A program made the position numbers and the translations under genes. The notes under the pieces were generated by a model. That model was given only the letters and a program-made list of their open reading frames with translations. It did no database searches and was not told the DNA's origin. A DNA stretch of 34,183 nucleotides from Candidatus Poseidonia sp. Its GTDB lineage: Archaea > Thermoplasmatota > Poseidoniia > Poseidoniales > Poseidoniaceae. How positions within the stretch are numbered: the first letter of the stretch is position 1; each line of letters starts with the position of its first letter. This document shows positions 9,182-17,827 of this stretch, piece by piece. The stretch is taken from the NCBI GenBank assembly GCA_030827475.1, contig JAUREJ010000020.1:1-34183 (forward strand). The letters run 5' to 3'.

Positions 9182-12136
9182 TCACAAATCATCAAGCTCT
9201 TCGAGCAGTTCCAAATCATCGTCGTCCTGCTGAATCACGGGAGGAGGCAAGTCATCACCATCGTCTTCGAACAGAGCGTCCACTTTGACCGATTCCTTAT
9301 CGGGCTCGTCGTAAAACTCCCCGCCGTGACGACCGCCGCGCCGTGCTGCGTAGAGCACGAGAGCCCCGAGAACGACGTAGAAGACGATGGTTTGCGGTTC
9401 GGGGTTGATGAGTTCTCTGAACAGGCACGATGCTCCGGAACATTCGGTCATGTAGGTGAAACTAAACTTCTGCAGATAATCCTCTCCATAAGGGGTCTCG
9501 TTGTCCATCGGCGTGACCTTGAACTGAAATTCAACTTCCTCGCTGTCTTTGAGGTTCGCAGGTGAAAGCATGGTGACACGGAAATCTTTGGAACTGTAAG
9601 CAGGGAGGTTAAGAATCAAGAAATCGCTGCCGAGCTGGCTTGATGTGGCCCGGATAGCTCCGGTCCACCCGTCGGGCTGGTCGAGGCGAATGACAACGTC
9701 GAGCGGGATGTTGTTCTGGTTGCTGATTCGGTATTCAAGCACCTTCTCTTCGTCGGGTGTAAACCGTGAACGCTCGGTTTTGTCGGTGATTTCAATCCGA
9801 CCGGGCACCACTTCTTCCTGAATGAGAACCTTGACGGGGAGGTCAAAGTAACGCGCTTCCTCTAAATCCACGCCTTCCTCGATGATTCGGGTGTAGATGG
9901 TGTGAACGCCGGCCTCAACTTGGCCCCGAAGAGTGATCTCCAGTTTCATGTCGCTGTATTCATCTGGAGCGAGGTTCACGGCCACCAGATTGTTGTTGCC
10001 CCCGTTGGAGATGACATAATCCCATGCGGTGTACTTGGGGTTGTTTTCGCCGTTCTGTTCAACATCCCGCGGATTAACAATTTTCCACGTGGTGACGCCA
10101 GAACCTTCGTTGCTGGAGTCCGTGATGCGCAAATTGTAGAACACGGTGGCGTCGCCACGCACCGGGCCAACCTGCCCGAGCGGATTGTCCTCCCCGATGC
10201 CGTCGCTATCGGAAAGCACTTCGACGAGGATTCCGAACGTTCGGTGGACCGTGAACGAGACGTCCGTTCGCAATTCGGAATCCTCTTTACTCACCACGGA
10301 GAGTTTGAACAACCCGATGTCAACACCGTCCCTGTCTGCGGGAGGATAAACCTCCATGCGAATCGTGAGAATTTGTGTTGACCCGATTCCTGGTGTGATG
10401 GCATAGATGCCTTCCTCGGCCAATTCAAGCCCAGTATCGTTGTCGTAAAATCGGTACTGCCAATCATCGGGCTGTTCAAGCACACGAATCTTGAACGAGT
10501 CGGTTTGGAAGCCGGTGTTGAAGACATCGAGGAAGAAATCTCCGATTTCATCAGCATCAACGTAGTGGGACAAGGTTTGATCGTAAGCCTCCGGCCGGGT
10601 GGAATCCGCAATCTGTTTTTGATGCTCATCGTCCTCGTAAACATAGAGGCGAGGCGGAGCATACACGTCCACTTCTTCAAAATCGAGGGAGATGGTCCGG
10701 ATAGCGACTTCTTCGGTTTGCCCTTGGTCGTTTTGAGCGTACACTCTGGCCTCGATTTCAAGCGAGTCGGGGGCGTTGTCCAAATCGCCCTCCGGGACGG
10801 TAATCTGCAATTCAGGGAGCAGCGAAGATCCTCCAGTATTCAACGTGTAGGTGTTGCTTGGAGCGCTCCAAATCGGGTCAGACCAAGAAGAAGGCAAGTA
10901 GGTTTCAAGGTCGAAAACCACATCGATGCTGCTCGAAGAGGACCCGGTGTGCTCGATCAAGAATTCCACTTGGACGGAAGCGCCGGGAGCAAAGAGCACC
11001 ACATCGGGTTGATTGGATGGCAGTGTGAGGTACACATCGTGCTCGAGCAACGTCAATCCGGGATGTTCAAAGATGACGGAATGGCCCTGCACGTCTTCAA
11101 CTTCGAGCCGCACAGGGTACTCCCCATCGGCGAGACCGGCTTCGTAGGTGTAGGTGAAATTCCCGACCAAACCGTTGTTGTCCAGTTTGAAATCGTCGTC
11201 GTCAAAGTTGTGGTCAAAAACCGAATTCGCCCCGTTCGGGGTGTCCATGATGAGGTTGACTTCTTCGATATCGTCTCGTCCAAAGGCGTCACGAACCTCA
11301 ACGGAGAATTGCATTTCCCTGAACTCAGGCCGGTGGTTGGGGGACCACTCAAATTTCTGTGCATCGTTCCAGTTGCAGCCGTATTCTTGGTGGCACGAGT
11401 GGACGCGAACACTGGAACCGGAGAGAGCGTTTGTCATCACCTGGAGGCGGGAAAATCCCCCTGAACTTTCCATCTTCCCGAAAGCGATGTCAACGGCGCA
11501 ATCCCCTTGGCCAAACCCCCCCCCGGTGTTGCCTTCGCAGGTTGCTTGGGCATCAATGCGGATTTTGAGCTGCTTTCCTTTGGGAACCATGAAACCGTTG
11601 GAGCCGATGTCAAATTCAACTTCGATCACGGTCCACGAGCAACCACCGCCGAACGGGTTCGGGGAACACGAGTCGTCGAGTTGCCGACTTTCCGACGTGA
11701 TCTGCGTGTCGCCGGCTTTCAGCGAAAACGTGACGTCGGCTGTTGACTGGTCTGGACCTCTGAATTGGATGTAGACGGAAAGACGGGCGGTGTTGGATGA
11801 ACCGCTCCCGTTGATGTAGAGGTCGCTGATCATCTCTACGCTTCGAAACTCGAGACCGTCGATGGCGCTGCCTTCCTCCTGACCCCCAGTGGGCTCAAGG
11901 GTTGTGATGGAACCTTGGCCCCCCGTTTCAGAATTGGGTGCATCAAGGTAGAGTTCGTACGTTTGTTGCTGAACCGGTGCGGCTGAAACCACGCTCTCGC
12001 GCTCCAACGAAACAGGCATGTCCGAGGGAACGGGGCCGACCACGGAGGCCATGAGCGAGGTGAGGAAAAGCGCAACCAAAAACAAAGCCAGGTGTTGGCC
12101 GCGGTTGCCCGTTTGACCTGGTTGCATGGAGTTCAC
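9182..12136 (-). CDS. Membrane-anchored surface protein with CARDB/Ig-like ectodomain and acidic cytosolic tail
   Basis: 984 residues. A signal segment lies at about 17-36 (LALFLVALFLTSLMASVVG). The long ectodomain is beta-rich, with repeated stretches typical of CARDB/NEW3-like Ig folds ('VxNxGxxxDxFxI', 'ITVPEGDL', 'YRISNQNNIPLDV'). Several Cys pairs could form disulfides. One membrane helix lies at about 913-930, followed by ARRGGRHGG. A 54-residue cytosolic tail has about 20 Asp/Glu and ends in an almost purely acidic run. The GTG start at 12136 lies 27 bases downstream of a TATA-like box. ATG 12127, preceded by GGTGA, is an alternative. It lies just upstream of the giant surface gene on the same strand, so the two probably act together at the cell surface. 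No enzymatic motif is visible and its function is unknown. Confidence 0.85.
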   Translation of the reverse strand: MNSMQPGQTGNRGQHLALFLVALFLTSLMASVVGPVPSDMPVSLERESVVSAAPVQQQTYELYLDAPNSETGGQGSITTLEPTGGQEEGSAIDGLEFRSVEMISDLYINGSGSSNTARLSVYIQFRGPDQSTADVTFSLKAGDTQITSESRQLDDSCSPNPFGGGCSWTVIEVEFDIGSNGFMVPKGKQLKIRIDAQATCEGNTGGGFGQGDCAVDIAFGKMESSGGFSRLQVMTNALSGSSVRVHSCHQEYGCNWNDAQKFEWSPNHRPEFREMQFSVEVRDAFGRDDIEEVNLIMDTPNGANSVFDHNFDDDDFKLDNNGLVGNFTYTYEAGLADGEYPVRLEVEDVQGHSVIFEHPGLTLLEHDVYLTLPSNQPDVVLFAPGASVQVEFLIEHTGSSSSSIDVVFDLETYLPSSWSDPIWSAPSNTYTLNTGGSSLLPELQITVPEGDLDNAPDSLEIEARVYAQNDQGQTEEVAIRTISLDFEEVDVYAPPRLYVYEDDEHQKQIADSTRPEAYDQTLSHYVDADEIGDFFLDVFNTGFQTDSFKIRVLEQPDDWQYRFYDNDTGLELAEEGIYAITPGIGSTQILTIRMEVYPPADRDGVDIGLFKLSVVSKEDSELRTDVSFTVHRTFGILVEVLSDSDGIGEDNPLGQVGPVRGDATVFYNLRITDSSNEGSGVTTWKIVNPRDVEQNGENNPKYTAWDYVISNGGNNNLVAVNLAPDEYSDMKLEITLRGQVEAGVHTIYTRIIEEGVDLEEARYFDLPVKVLIQEEVVPGRIEITDKTERSRFTPDEEKVLEYRISNQNNIPLDVVIRLDQPDGWTGAIRATSSQLGSDFLILNLPAYSSKDFRVTMLSPANLKDSEEVEFQFKVTPMDNETPYGEDYLQKFSFTYMTECSGASCLFRELINPEPQTIVFYVVLGALVLYAARRGGRHGGEFYDEPDKESVKVDALFEDDGDDLPPPVIQQDDDDLELLEELDDL

Positions 12137-12158
12137 CGTATCGGCGTGGGGCCGGGGG

Positions 12159-12166
12159 TGTTAAAC
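12159..12166 (-). promoter_or_regulatory. TATA-like box of the 984-aa surface protein gene
   Basis: The minus strand reads GTTTAACA, preceded by a CAAAACC stretch. Its centre is about 27 bases upstream of the GTG at 12136. This places the expected transcription start at or near that GTG, so the message would be leaderless or have a leader of about 9 nt to the ATG at 12127. It lies in the 103-base gap after the tRNA gene. Confidence 0.45.
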
Positions 12167-12239
12167 GGTTTTGCATGGTTTGTGCAACAATCAGGGGTTT
12201 GATTCGACGCTCTGTGCAGCGAAAACATCTGCGAAAAGA

Positions 12240-12326
12240 TGGTGCAGGGGGTGGGATCCGAACCCACGAACTCATACGAGACCGGATCTTAAGCCCGGCG
12301 CCTTTGACCAACTCAGCCACCCCTGC
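12240..12326 (-). tRNA. tRNA-Leu (anticodon UAA)
   Basis: On the minus strand the acceptor arms GCAGGGG (from 12326) and CCCCTGC pair fully, followed by discriminator A and an encoded CCA (12240-12242). The anticodon stem CCGGG/TCCGG closes a seven-base loop CTTAAGA, giving anticodon TAA that reads UUA. A long variable arm of about 14 nt marks a class II tRNA, as expected for leucine. The T arm is GTGGG-TTCGGAT-CCCAC. No intron is visible. It starts 39 bases after the stop of the SDR gene on the same strand and has no clear TATA box of its own, so co-transcription is possible. A short T-rich stretch (TCTTTTCGC) follows the CCA and may help termination. Confidence 0.95.
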
Positions 12327-12365
12327 TGGTGTTTGGGGGGCTGCGCCGAAGCACTTGAAGACATC

Positions 12366-13109
12366 TCATTCTTCGTGGATGGACCAGCCACCGTCGATGT
12401 GGAGGACGTGGGCTGAAAGGGTTGGATGGTTCAACAAAAACCACACGCCAGAAGCGATGTCCTCCGCTCTTCCCGAGCGACCAAGGGGGACCTTTTCCAG
12501 CACCGAAGCAAAGTGCTCAGCTTCCCAGTCCGCTGCCATGATGGCGCCGGGAGCAAGGCAATTGACACGGACACGACCGGTGAGTTCTCCAGCAAGATTG
12601 AGCATCAATTGCCGAAGTCCTGCTTTCGACGAGGTGTAGTGGGCCAGCCCCTCCCAAGCCCGGCCCCATGAAGTGTCCACGATAGCAACGACGGAGCCGC
12701 CGGCCTGCTCCAAGGCAGGCAACAATCCTTGGGTCAAAGCGTAGGGAGCTTCCATGTGCAAACGCACCTGCGAGCGGTACATATCAAGACCGGTTTTCTC
12801 GAACGAGGATTGGCTATAGAAAGAGGCATTGTGAACCAAACCATGCAATCCATTTGCGGCGACAAGGCCGTGGCTCGCCACGCTTGACAGAAGGGATGCC
12901 ACGTCCTTATCATCGGTGAGGTCGGCAACAACAACCTCTCCGCATTTCCGTCCGTTGCGTTCGGCTGCTGCTGCGAGCAAGGCTTCCGCCTGATCGATGG
13001 AAGAGCGCACATGAACGAAGACGTAGCACCCTTCGTCCATCAGCCGATTCGCCGTCGCAGCACCGAGGCGTTGGCCGGCTCCGGTGATGAGAATTGGCCG
13101 TTCGCCCAT
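12366..13109 (-). CDS. Short-chain dehydrogenase, pteridine-reductase-like
   Basis: 247 residues from ATG 13109. The Rossmann start reads TGAGQRLG (9-16), matching the TGxxxRxG form of pteridine reductases rather than the common TGxxxGxG. NAS follows at 94-96. The catalytic set is Asp145, Tyr158 and Lys162: the residue 13 before the Tyr is Asp, as in PTR1 (Asp-Tyr-Lys), where ordinary SDRs have Ser. RVNCLAPGAI and a C-terminal HIDGGWS complete the fold. The expected reaction is NADPH-dependent reduction of dihydropterin or dihydrofolate in the cytosol; substrate is inferred. The open frame runs further upstream to 13280, but those residues look non-coding. The ATG lies 26 bases from a weak TATA-like box. 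It is divergent from lipA. Confidence 0.85.
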   Translation of the reverse strand: MGERPILITGAGQRLGAATANRLMDEGCYVFVHVRSSIDQAEALLAAAAERNGRKCGEVVVADLTDDKDVASLLSSVASHGLVAANGLHGLVHNASFYSQSSFEKTGLDMYRSQVRLHMEAPYALTQGLLPALEQAGGSVVAIVDTSWGRAWEGLAHYTSSKAGLRQLMLNLAGELTGRVRVNCLAPGAIMAADWEAEHFASVLEKVPLGRSGRAEDIASGVWFLLNHPTLSAHVLHIDGGWSIHEE

Positions 13110-13130
13110 GCCGTTGACTGGATGGTTCAA

Positions 13131-13138
13131 TTCATGAA
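13131..13138 (-). promoter_or_regulatory. Weak TATA-like box of the SDR gene
   Basis: The minus strand reads TTCATGAA about 26 bases upstream of the ATG at 13109, and no Shine-Dalgarno is present, fitting a leaderless message. The 143 bases between this gene and lipA must also hold the lipA promoter. A T-run at 13187-13192 is the only AT-rich candidate seen there. Confidence 0.3.
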
Positions 13139-13252
13139 GCCTCGTATTCGCTTTGGGGCCGAGGCCATTGCAAAGGCCTGCACATCTTTTTTGGACATCA
13201 CCATGTGCCGTGACCCAAGGGGGAGCAAAGGTTGGTCGGAAAACCCCTCCCC

Positions 13253-14248
13253 ATGGCCTCAAATGCCAAATCCACCCCAACCCGGCGACGCCTGCCCGAT
13301 TGGTTTCGCACCAGCCTACCGACTGGAGAACAGCAAGCCGTCTTCAACACCACAAAATCTGCCGTGAAGGACAACAAGCTCCACACCGTATGCGAAGAAG
13401 CCCGGTGCCCAAACATTCACGACTGCTGGGCAAGCGGCGACGCCACCTTCATGATCGCAGGGCAAGAATGCACGCGAGGTTGCCGTTTTTGTGCCGTTGG
13501 CACCATCAAGCGACCGCCACCTCTTGACCCCGATGAACCCACCCACCTCGCTCAGGCTGTCGCCTCGATGGGGCTCAGGCATGCCGTCATCACGGTCGTC
13601 AATCGGGACGACCTTCCCGACAGCGGGGCCGACCATTACAAGCGTTGCATCGCTGCCGTTCACGCCTCTTCGCCCGAGGTGACGCTCGAATTGTTGTGTT
13701 CCGACCTTGCCGGAGACCACGATGCACTTGCACATTTGTTGGACCAGAGTCCATTGTCAGTTTTTGCTCACAACGTCGAATGTGTACCTCGTTTGGACAA
13801 AACGGTCCGCGATGCTCGGGCCTCCTTCTCCCAATCCCTGGAGATTTTGAGAGAAGCAAAACGGCTTCGCCCCGACATCGTCACCAAGTCCTCCTTGATG
13901 GTCGGCGTGGGTGAAACCGATGAGGAAATCGATGAAGCCTTGGAGATGTTGCGAGATGCAAGCGTTGACCTCGTGACGATCGGACAGTACCTCGCTCCTT
14001 CCGCCCAACATTTGACCGTGGACCGATTTCCCGAGCCCGAACGCTACGATGCTTGGGCAGACTTGGCCATCAGCCTCGGGTTCTCGGGCGTTGCCAGCGG
14101 ACCGCTCGTTCGATCTTCGTACAAAGCCGGTTTATTGGTCCGAAAAACCCTCGACCCTGACAACGAAGAAACCATGCCCGGCGCTTACGTTCGCGTGACA
14201 CATCCCCAAAACGGTCCACCGACACCACTTAAGACGGACGAGCCCTGA
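13253..14248 (+). CDS. lipA: Lipoyl synthase (radical SAM)
   Basis: 331 residues from ATG 13253; a TTG at 13232 would add seven. LipA inserts two sulfur atoms at C6 and C8 of octanoyl groups bound to lipoyl domains. Both cluster motifs are present: the auxiliary 4Fe-4S set Cys47, Cys52 and Cys58 (C-x4-C-x5-C), and the radical-SAM set Cys73, Cys77 and Cys80 (C-x3-C-x2-C). The conserved RSSY near the C-terminus supplies the Ser ligand of the auxiliary cluster. The length is normal. It heads the operon for the 2-oxoacid dehydrogenase: its stop TGA is directly followed by the GGTGA of the next gene, 9 bases before that start. Its product would modify Lys44 of the E2 encoded 2.3 kb downstream. Confidence 0.96.
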   Translation: MASNAKSTPTRRRLPDWFRTSLPTGEQQAVFNTTKSAVKDNKLHTVCEEARCPNIHDCWASGDATFMIAGQECTRGCRFCAVGTIKRPPPLDPDEPTHLAQAVASMGLRHAVITVVNRDDLPDSGADHYKRCIAAVHASSPEVTLELLCSDLAGDHDALAHLLDQSPLSVFAHNVECVPRLDKTVRDARASFSQSLEILREAKRLRPDIVTKSSLMVGVGETDEEIDEALEMLRDASVDLVTIGQYLAPSAQHLTVDRFPEPERYDAWADLAISLGFSGVASGPLVRSSYKAGLLVRKTLDPDNEETMPGAYVRVTHPQNGPPTPLKTDEP

Positions 14249-14257
14249 GGTGAAACA

Positions 14258-15499
14258 ATGACGGAGCGAAGCACGGTGACCACCTCGCCTTACACCATCG
14301 GTGTCGCCCCGTTTCGACCTGGTGATGAACCCACCTTCGGCGGTGCGTTTGAGCAACAACCCGAGGACCTTTCCCGCCCCGACCCGGCAACCTGCTCGGC
14401 CCAAGACACCGTTGCCCACGCTCAAGGGCTCATTCGCGTCCTCACCGACGAAGGAGAGGCAAAAGGCGAATGGGACCCCAAATTGGACAAGGCGACCATG
14501 ATTCAAGGCCTCGAATACATGATGCGCCTTCGCATTTTTGATGACCGAATGCTCAAGATGCAGCGTACGGGAAAACTCTCCTTCTACATGCGATCCTTCG
14601 GCGAGGAGGCCATCGCCATCGCTCAAACCATGGCTTTGGAAGAACAGGACTGGTTGTTCCCTTCGTACCGGCAACCCGGAGCCCAATTCGTTCGTGGGCG
14701 GGACATGGTCAGCATGATCTGCCATTGCATCGGGAACACCGAAGACAACGTTCGTGGCCGCCAAATGCCCGTCCACTACACATGGAAGGAAGGTCGATTC
14801 ATTTCGATCTCTTCACCAGTTGGCACCCAATTCTCCCAGGCCGTTGGCGTCGCCATGGCGAGCGCTTACAAGGGCGATGATGAAGTCTGCATCTCTTGGT
14901 TGGGCGACGGGACATCAGCCCAAGGTGATTACCACTACGCCCTCAACTTCGCCTCAACCTTCAAGCCCCCCGTCATCCTCAATGTCGTGAACAACCAGTG
15001 GGCCATCTCGACCCACGTGTCGTTGGCCACCGGCGGTCGCACCTTCGCCGAGCGTGGGCTCGCCTACGACATCCCCTCTTTCCGAGTGGACGGCAACGAT
15101 TTCCTCGCTCTTTACAGCGTCACCAAATGGGCACGTGAACGAGCCTCGGCCGGCCTTGGCCCAACCCACATCGAGGTTTACACCTACCGCGCAGGCGCTC
15201 ACTCCTCGTCTGACGATCCCTCGGCGTACCGCCCGGGCAACGAGTTTGAGTGCTGGCCCGGCGGCGACCCCGTCAAGCGTTTGCGAGACCACCTTGTCAA
15301 GATCGGTGACTGGGACGAGGAACAGGACCAAGCCTTGGCCGACAAAATTGACGCAGAGGTCATGGCGGCCTACAAAGAAGCCTGTGAATTCGGTGATTTG
15401 GCCACCGGCCCCTACCCGCCCGCATCCACCATCTTCACCGAGGTCTACGAGACCGTGCCCTGGCACATTCAAGAACAGCGAGAGGAACTCGGCAAGTGA
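14258..15499 (+). CDS. bkdA1: 2-oxoacid dehydrogenase E1 alpha subunit, branched-chain type
   Basis: 413 residues. E1 alpha and beta form the thiamine-diphosphate decarboxylase that passes an acyl group to lipoyl-E2. The ThDP/Mg motif runs from GDG (216-218) to NN (245-246). Stretches such as SFYMRSFGEE, GRQMPVHY, ISSPVGTQ, RVDGND and HSSSDDPSAYR are those of branched-chain 2-oxoacid dehydrogenase E1 alpha rather than pyruvate dehydrogenase; the HS-SDD-SAYR loop is the phosphorylation loop of the mitochondrial enzyme. About 75 N-terminal residues before the core are poorly conserved. The ATG has an exact GGTGA four bases upstream (14249-14253). The substrate is inferred from similarity; a broad 2-oxoacid range is possible. 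Confidence 0.93.
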   Translation: MTERSTVTTSPYTIGVAPFRPGDEPTFGGAFEQQPEDLSRPDPATCSAQDTVAHAQGLIRVLTDEGEAKGEWDPKLDKATMIQGLEYMMRLRIFDDRMLKMQRTGKLSFYMRSFGEEAIAIAQTMALEEQDWLFPSYRQPGAQFVRGRDMVSMICHCIGNTEDNVRGRQMPVHYTWKEGRFISISSPVGTQFSQAVGVAMASAYKGDDEVCISWLGDGTSAQGDYHYALNFASTFKPPVILNVVNNQWAISTHVSLATGGRTFAERGLAYDIPSFRVDGNDFLALYSVTKWARERASAGLGPTHIEVYTYRAGAHSSSDDPSAYRPGNEFECWPGGDPVKRLRDHLVKIGDWDEEQDQALADKIDAEVMAAYKEACEFGDLATGPYPPASTIFTEVYETVPWHIQEQREELGK

Positions 15500-15508
15500 G
15501 GTGAAACC

Positions 15509-16519
15509 ATGGCGAAAATGAACATGATTGCAGCCCTCAACTCCGCCCTTGAGGTCCAACTGGAAAAAGACCCGAACATCGTCATTTTTGGAGAAGACGT
15601 CGGGTATTTTGGTGGCGTCTTCCGCGTCACGGCTGGCCTTCAAGAGAAGTTCGGCCCGCACCGAGTGTTCGACTCGCCCTTGGCAGAAGGCGGCATCGCT
15701 GCCATCGCCATGGGCATGGGTCTGAACGGTCTTCGCCCGGTCGCAGAGATTCAATTCGCCGACTACATCTTCCCTGCTTACGACCAAATCGTGAACGAAA
15801 TCGCCAAACTTCGGCACCGTTCAGGCGGTGAATTCTCGACCCCCGTGACGTTCCGTACGCCTGCGGGCGGCGGCATCAAAGGCGGCCATCACCATTCCCA
15901 ATCACCAGAGGCCCAGTTCACGCACACCCCGGGTCTCAAAGTGGTCTATTGCTCCACCCCTCGCAACGCCAAAGGTCTGCTCACGAGTGCGATTGAATCC
16001 AACGACCCGGTCATCTTCTTTGAACCCAAGCGATGCTACCGAGGACCGTTTTACGGCGACCCTCACAACGTCCCGACCTGGAACAACCACCCTGAGGGCG
16101 AGGTCCCTGAAGGCTACTACGCTATTCCACTGGAAGAAGCGAACATCGTCAAGGAAGGCAGCGCCTGCACCGTCATCGCTTGGGGTGCCATGGTTCATGT
16201 GTGCGAGCAGGCGATCAAAGATTCCGGCATCGATTGTGAACTCATCGACCTTCAAACCCTCGTGCCGTGGGACCGGGACACGGTGGTGAACTCCGTCAAG
16301 AAGACAGGACGCTGTGTCATCGTCCACGAAGCCCCAAAGACCAGCGGCTTTGGCGCTGAAATGAGCGCCTCCATCCAAGAACGCTGTTTCTACCATCTTG
16401 AGGCCCCCATCGAGCGGGTGACCGGGTGGGACACCCCCTTCCCCCACACCACCGAATGGGATTATCTACCAAGTCCATCTCGCATTGCAGAAGCGATACA
16501 AAAAACACAGGAGGCATAA
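15509..16519 (+). CDS. bkdA2: 2-oxoacid dehydrogenase E1 beta subunit, branched-chain type
   Basis: 336 residues, the usual length. It pairs with E1 alpha and contributes the other half of the ThDP site. Characteristic stretches are GEDVGYFGGVFR near residue 28, then AEIQFADYIFPAYDQ, HHHSQSPEA, IFFEPK and GWDTPFPH. These follow branched-chain E1 beta closely from end to end. It starts 9 bases after the stop of E1 alpha, with GGTGA at 15500-15504 and a four-base spacer to ATG, the same arrangement as its upstream neighbour. It is immediately followed by E2, whose ATG lies 2 bases after this stop, so translation of the two is probably coupled. Confidence 0.94.
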   Translation: MAKMNMIAALNSALEVQLEKDPNIVIFGEDVGYFGGVFRVTAGLQEKFGPHRVFDSPLAEGGIAAIAMGMGLNGLRPVAEIQFADYIFPAYDQIVNEIAKLRHRSGGEFSTPVTFRTPAGGGIKGGHHHSQSPEAQFTHTPGLKVVYCSTPRNAKGLLTSAIESNDPVIFFEPKRCYRGPFYGDPHNVPTWNNHPEGEVPEGYYAIPLEEANIVKEGSACTVIAWGAMVHVCEQAIKDSGIDCELIDLQTLVPWDRDTVVNSVKKTGRCVIVHEAPKTSGFGAEMSASIQERCFYHLEAPIERVTGWDTPFPHTTEWDYLPSPSRIAEAIQKTQEA

Positions 16520-16521
16520 AC

Positions 16522-17817
16522 ATGGGAACATTTGAATTCAAACTGCCCGATATTGGAGAAGGTGTCGTCGAAGGCGAGATCGTCGAATGGATGGTCGCCG
16601 TGGGCGATGTGGTCAAAGAAGACGACCCCATTTTGTCCGTGATGACCGATAAGGCGACGGTTGAGATCCCCGCTCCATGCGACGGAACCGTCACCAGCAT
16701 GGTCGGCGAAGCCGGCGACATCATCCCCGTCGGCGGCGTTTGCATCGTCTTTGACGTCGAAGGCGACGGCAACGCAAGCGAAGCATCCCAACCCGTTGAG
16801 GAGAAACCCGCCGCCGAAGAAACGACCGCACCGGTTGAAGAAAAGGCACCTGCAACGCCGCCCGCACCCGAACTCCCGCCCGTTGCCGCCCCATCGGCTC
16901 CGGCCGCCGCAGCACCCGTGGCGCGAGCTGCTGGAACGAAGGCCCTCGCTTCGCCTGCCGTCCGTCAACGAGCCCGAGCCGCAAACATTGACCTTCAACT
17001 CGTGGCGGGTTCAGGACCTGCAGGCCGCATCAGCCACGCTGACCTTGACCGCCACATCGCCGGAGGCGCTGCTTCTGCATCTTCTTCCATGCCCGTTGGC
17101 GGTGTTGCGAAGGTCGCACGAAACGGAACCGAGGACATCAAGGTCATCGGCTTGCGAAGGAAAATTGCAGACGGCATGATGTCGTCCTACAGCACCATCC
17201 CTCACTTCTCGTACTTCGAAGAAGTTGATGTGACGGAATTGGAGGCGTTGCGCCAACACCTCAACGCCACACGCCCAGAAGGTGCACCCAAACTGACCTA
17301 CTTGCCCTTCATCATGCAAGCTCTGGTGAAAGCCTTGGCCCAACGCCCGGAATGCAACGCTCTGTACGATGACGACGCAGGCGTGGTCACCCGGCACCAA
17401 GCCATCAACCTCGGCATCGCAACCCAGACCGACCGAGGCCTCTATGTCCCCGTCGTCAAGCACGTAGAAGCGATGGACATCTGGCAATCCGCTGCTGAGA
17501 TGAGCCGGGTCACCCAAGCAACACGTGAAGGCAAGGCCGGCGTGGACGACCTCTCCGGATCCACCTTCACCATCACAAGCCTCGGCCGTTTGGGCGGACT
17601 TGGCGCAACACCCATCATCAACAAGCCCGAGGTGGGCATTTTGGGCGTCCACAACGCCACGGACCGAGCCGTTGTTCGCAACGGCAACATCGTTGTCCGC
17701 CGCATCATGAACCTCTCGTCCTCGTGGGATCACCGTGTGGTCGACGGACATGACGGTGCAAGTTTGGTTCAGTTGGTAAAATCTTACTTGGAGCACCCAG
17801 CCACCATATTCATGTGA
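16522..17817 (+). CDS. bkdB: 2-oxoacid dehydrogenase E2, dihydrolipoamide acyltransferase
   Basis: 431 residues from ATG 16522, chosen because a classic AGGAGG lies at 16509-16514 and the lipoyl domain begins at residue 3. One lipoyl domain (1-80) has Lys44 in TDKA as the lipoylation site. A Pro/Ala/Glu-rich hinge follows (about 85-135). A peripheral-subunit-binding domain (about 141-180) has SPAVRQRARA and GPAGRISHADLD. The catalytic acyltransferase domain ends with His404 and Asp408 of the HxxxDG motif. E2 is the core of the complex: it carries the acyl group from E1 on the swinging arm and transfers it to CoA. The length and single lipoyl domain are typical. The open frame continues upstream into the E1 beta gene but is not coding there. 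Confidence 0.95.
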   Translation: MGTFEFKLPDIGEGVVEGEIVEWMVAVGDVVKEDDPILSVMTDKATVEIPAPCDGTVTSMVGEAGDIIPVGGVCIVFDVEGDGNASEASQPVEEKPAAEETTAPVEEKAPATPPAPELPPVAAPSAPAAAAPVARAAGTKALASPAVRQRARAANIDLQLVAGSGPAGRISHADLDRHIAGGAASASSSMPVGGVAKVARNGTEDIKVIGLRRKIADGMMSSYSTIPHFSYFEEVDVTELEALRQHLNATRPEGAPKLTYLPFIMQALVKALAQRPECNALYDDDAGVVTRHQAINLGIATQTDRGLYVPVVKHVEAMDIWQSAAEMSRVTQATREGKAGVDDLSGSTFTITSLGRLGGLGATPIINKPEVGILGVHNATDRAVVRNGNIVVRRIMNLSSSWDHRVVDGHDGASLVQLVKSYLEHPATIFM

Positions 17818-17827
17818 GGTGCCGTGC

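Noticed and set aside
13110-13280. Longer N-terminus of the SDR gene
   Set aside because: SDR folds begin a few residues before the TGxxxRxG motif, as they do from ATG 13109; the extra 57 residues cover the intergenic region and the start of lipA's control region.
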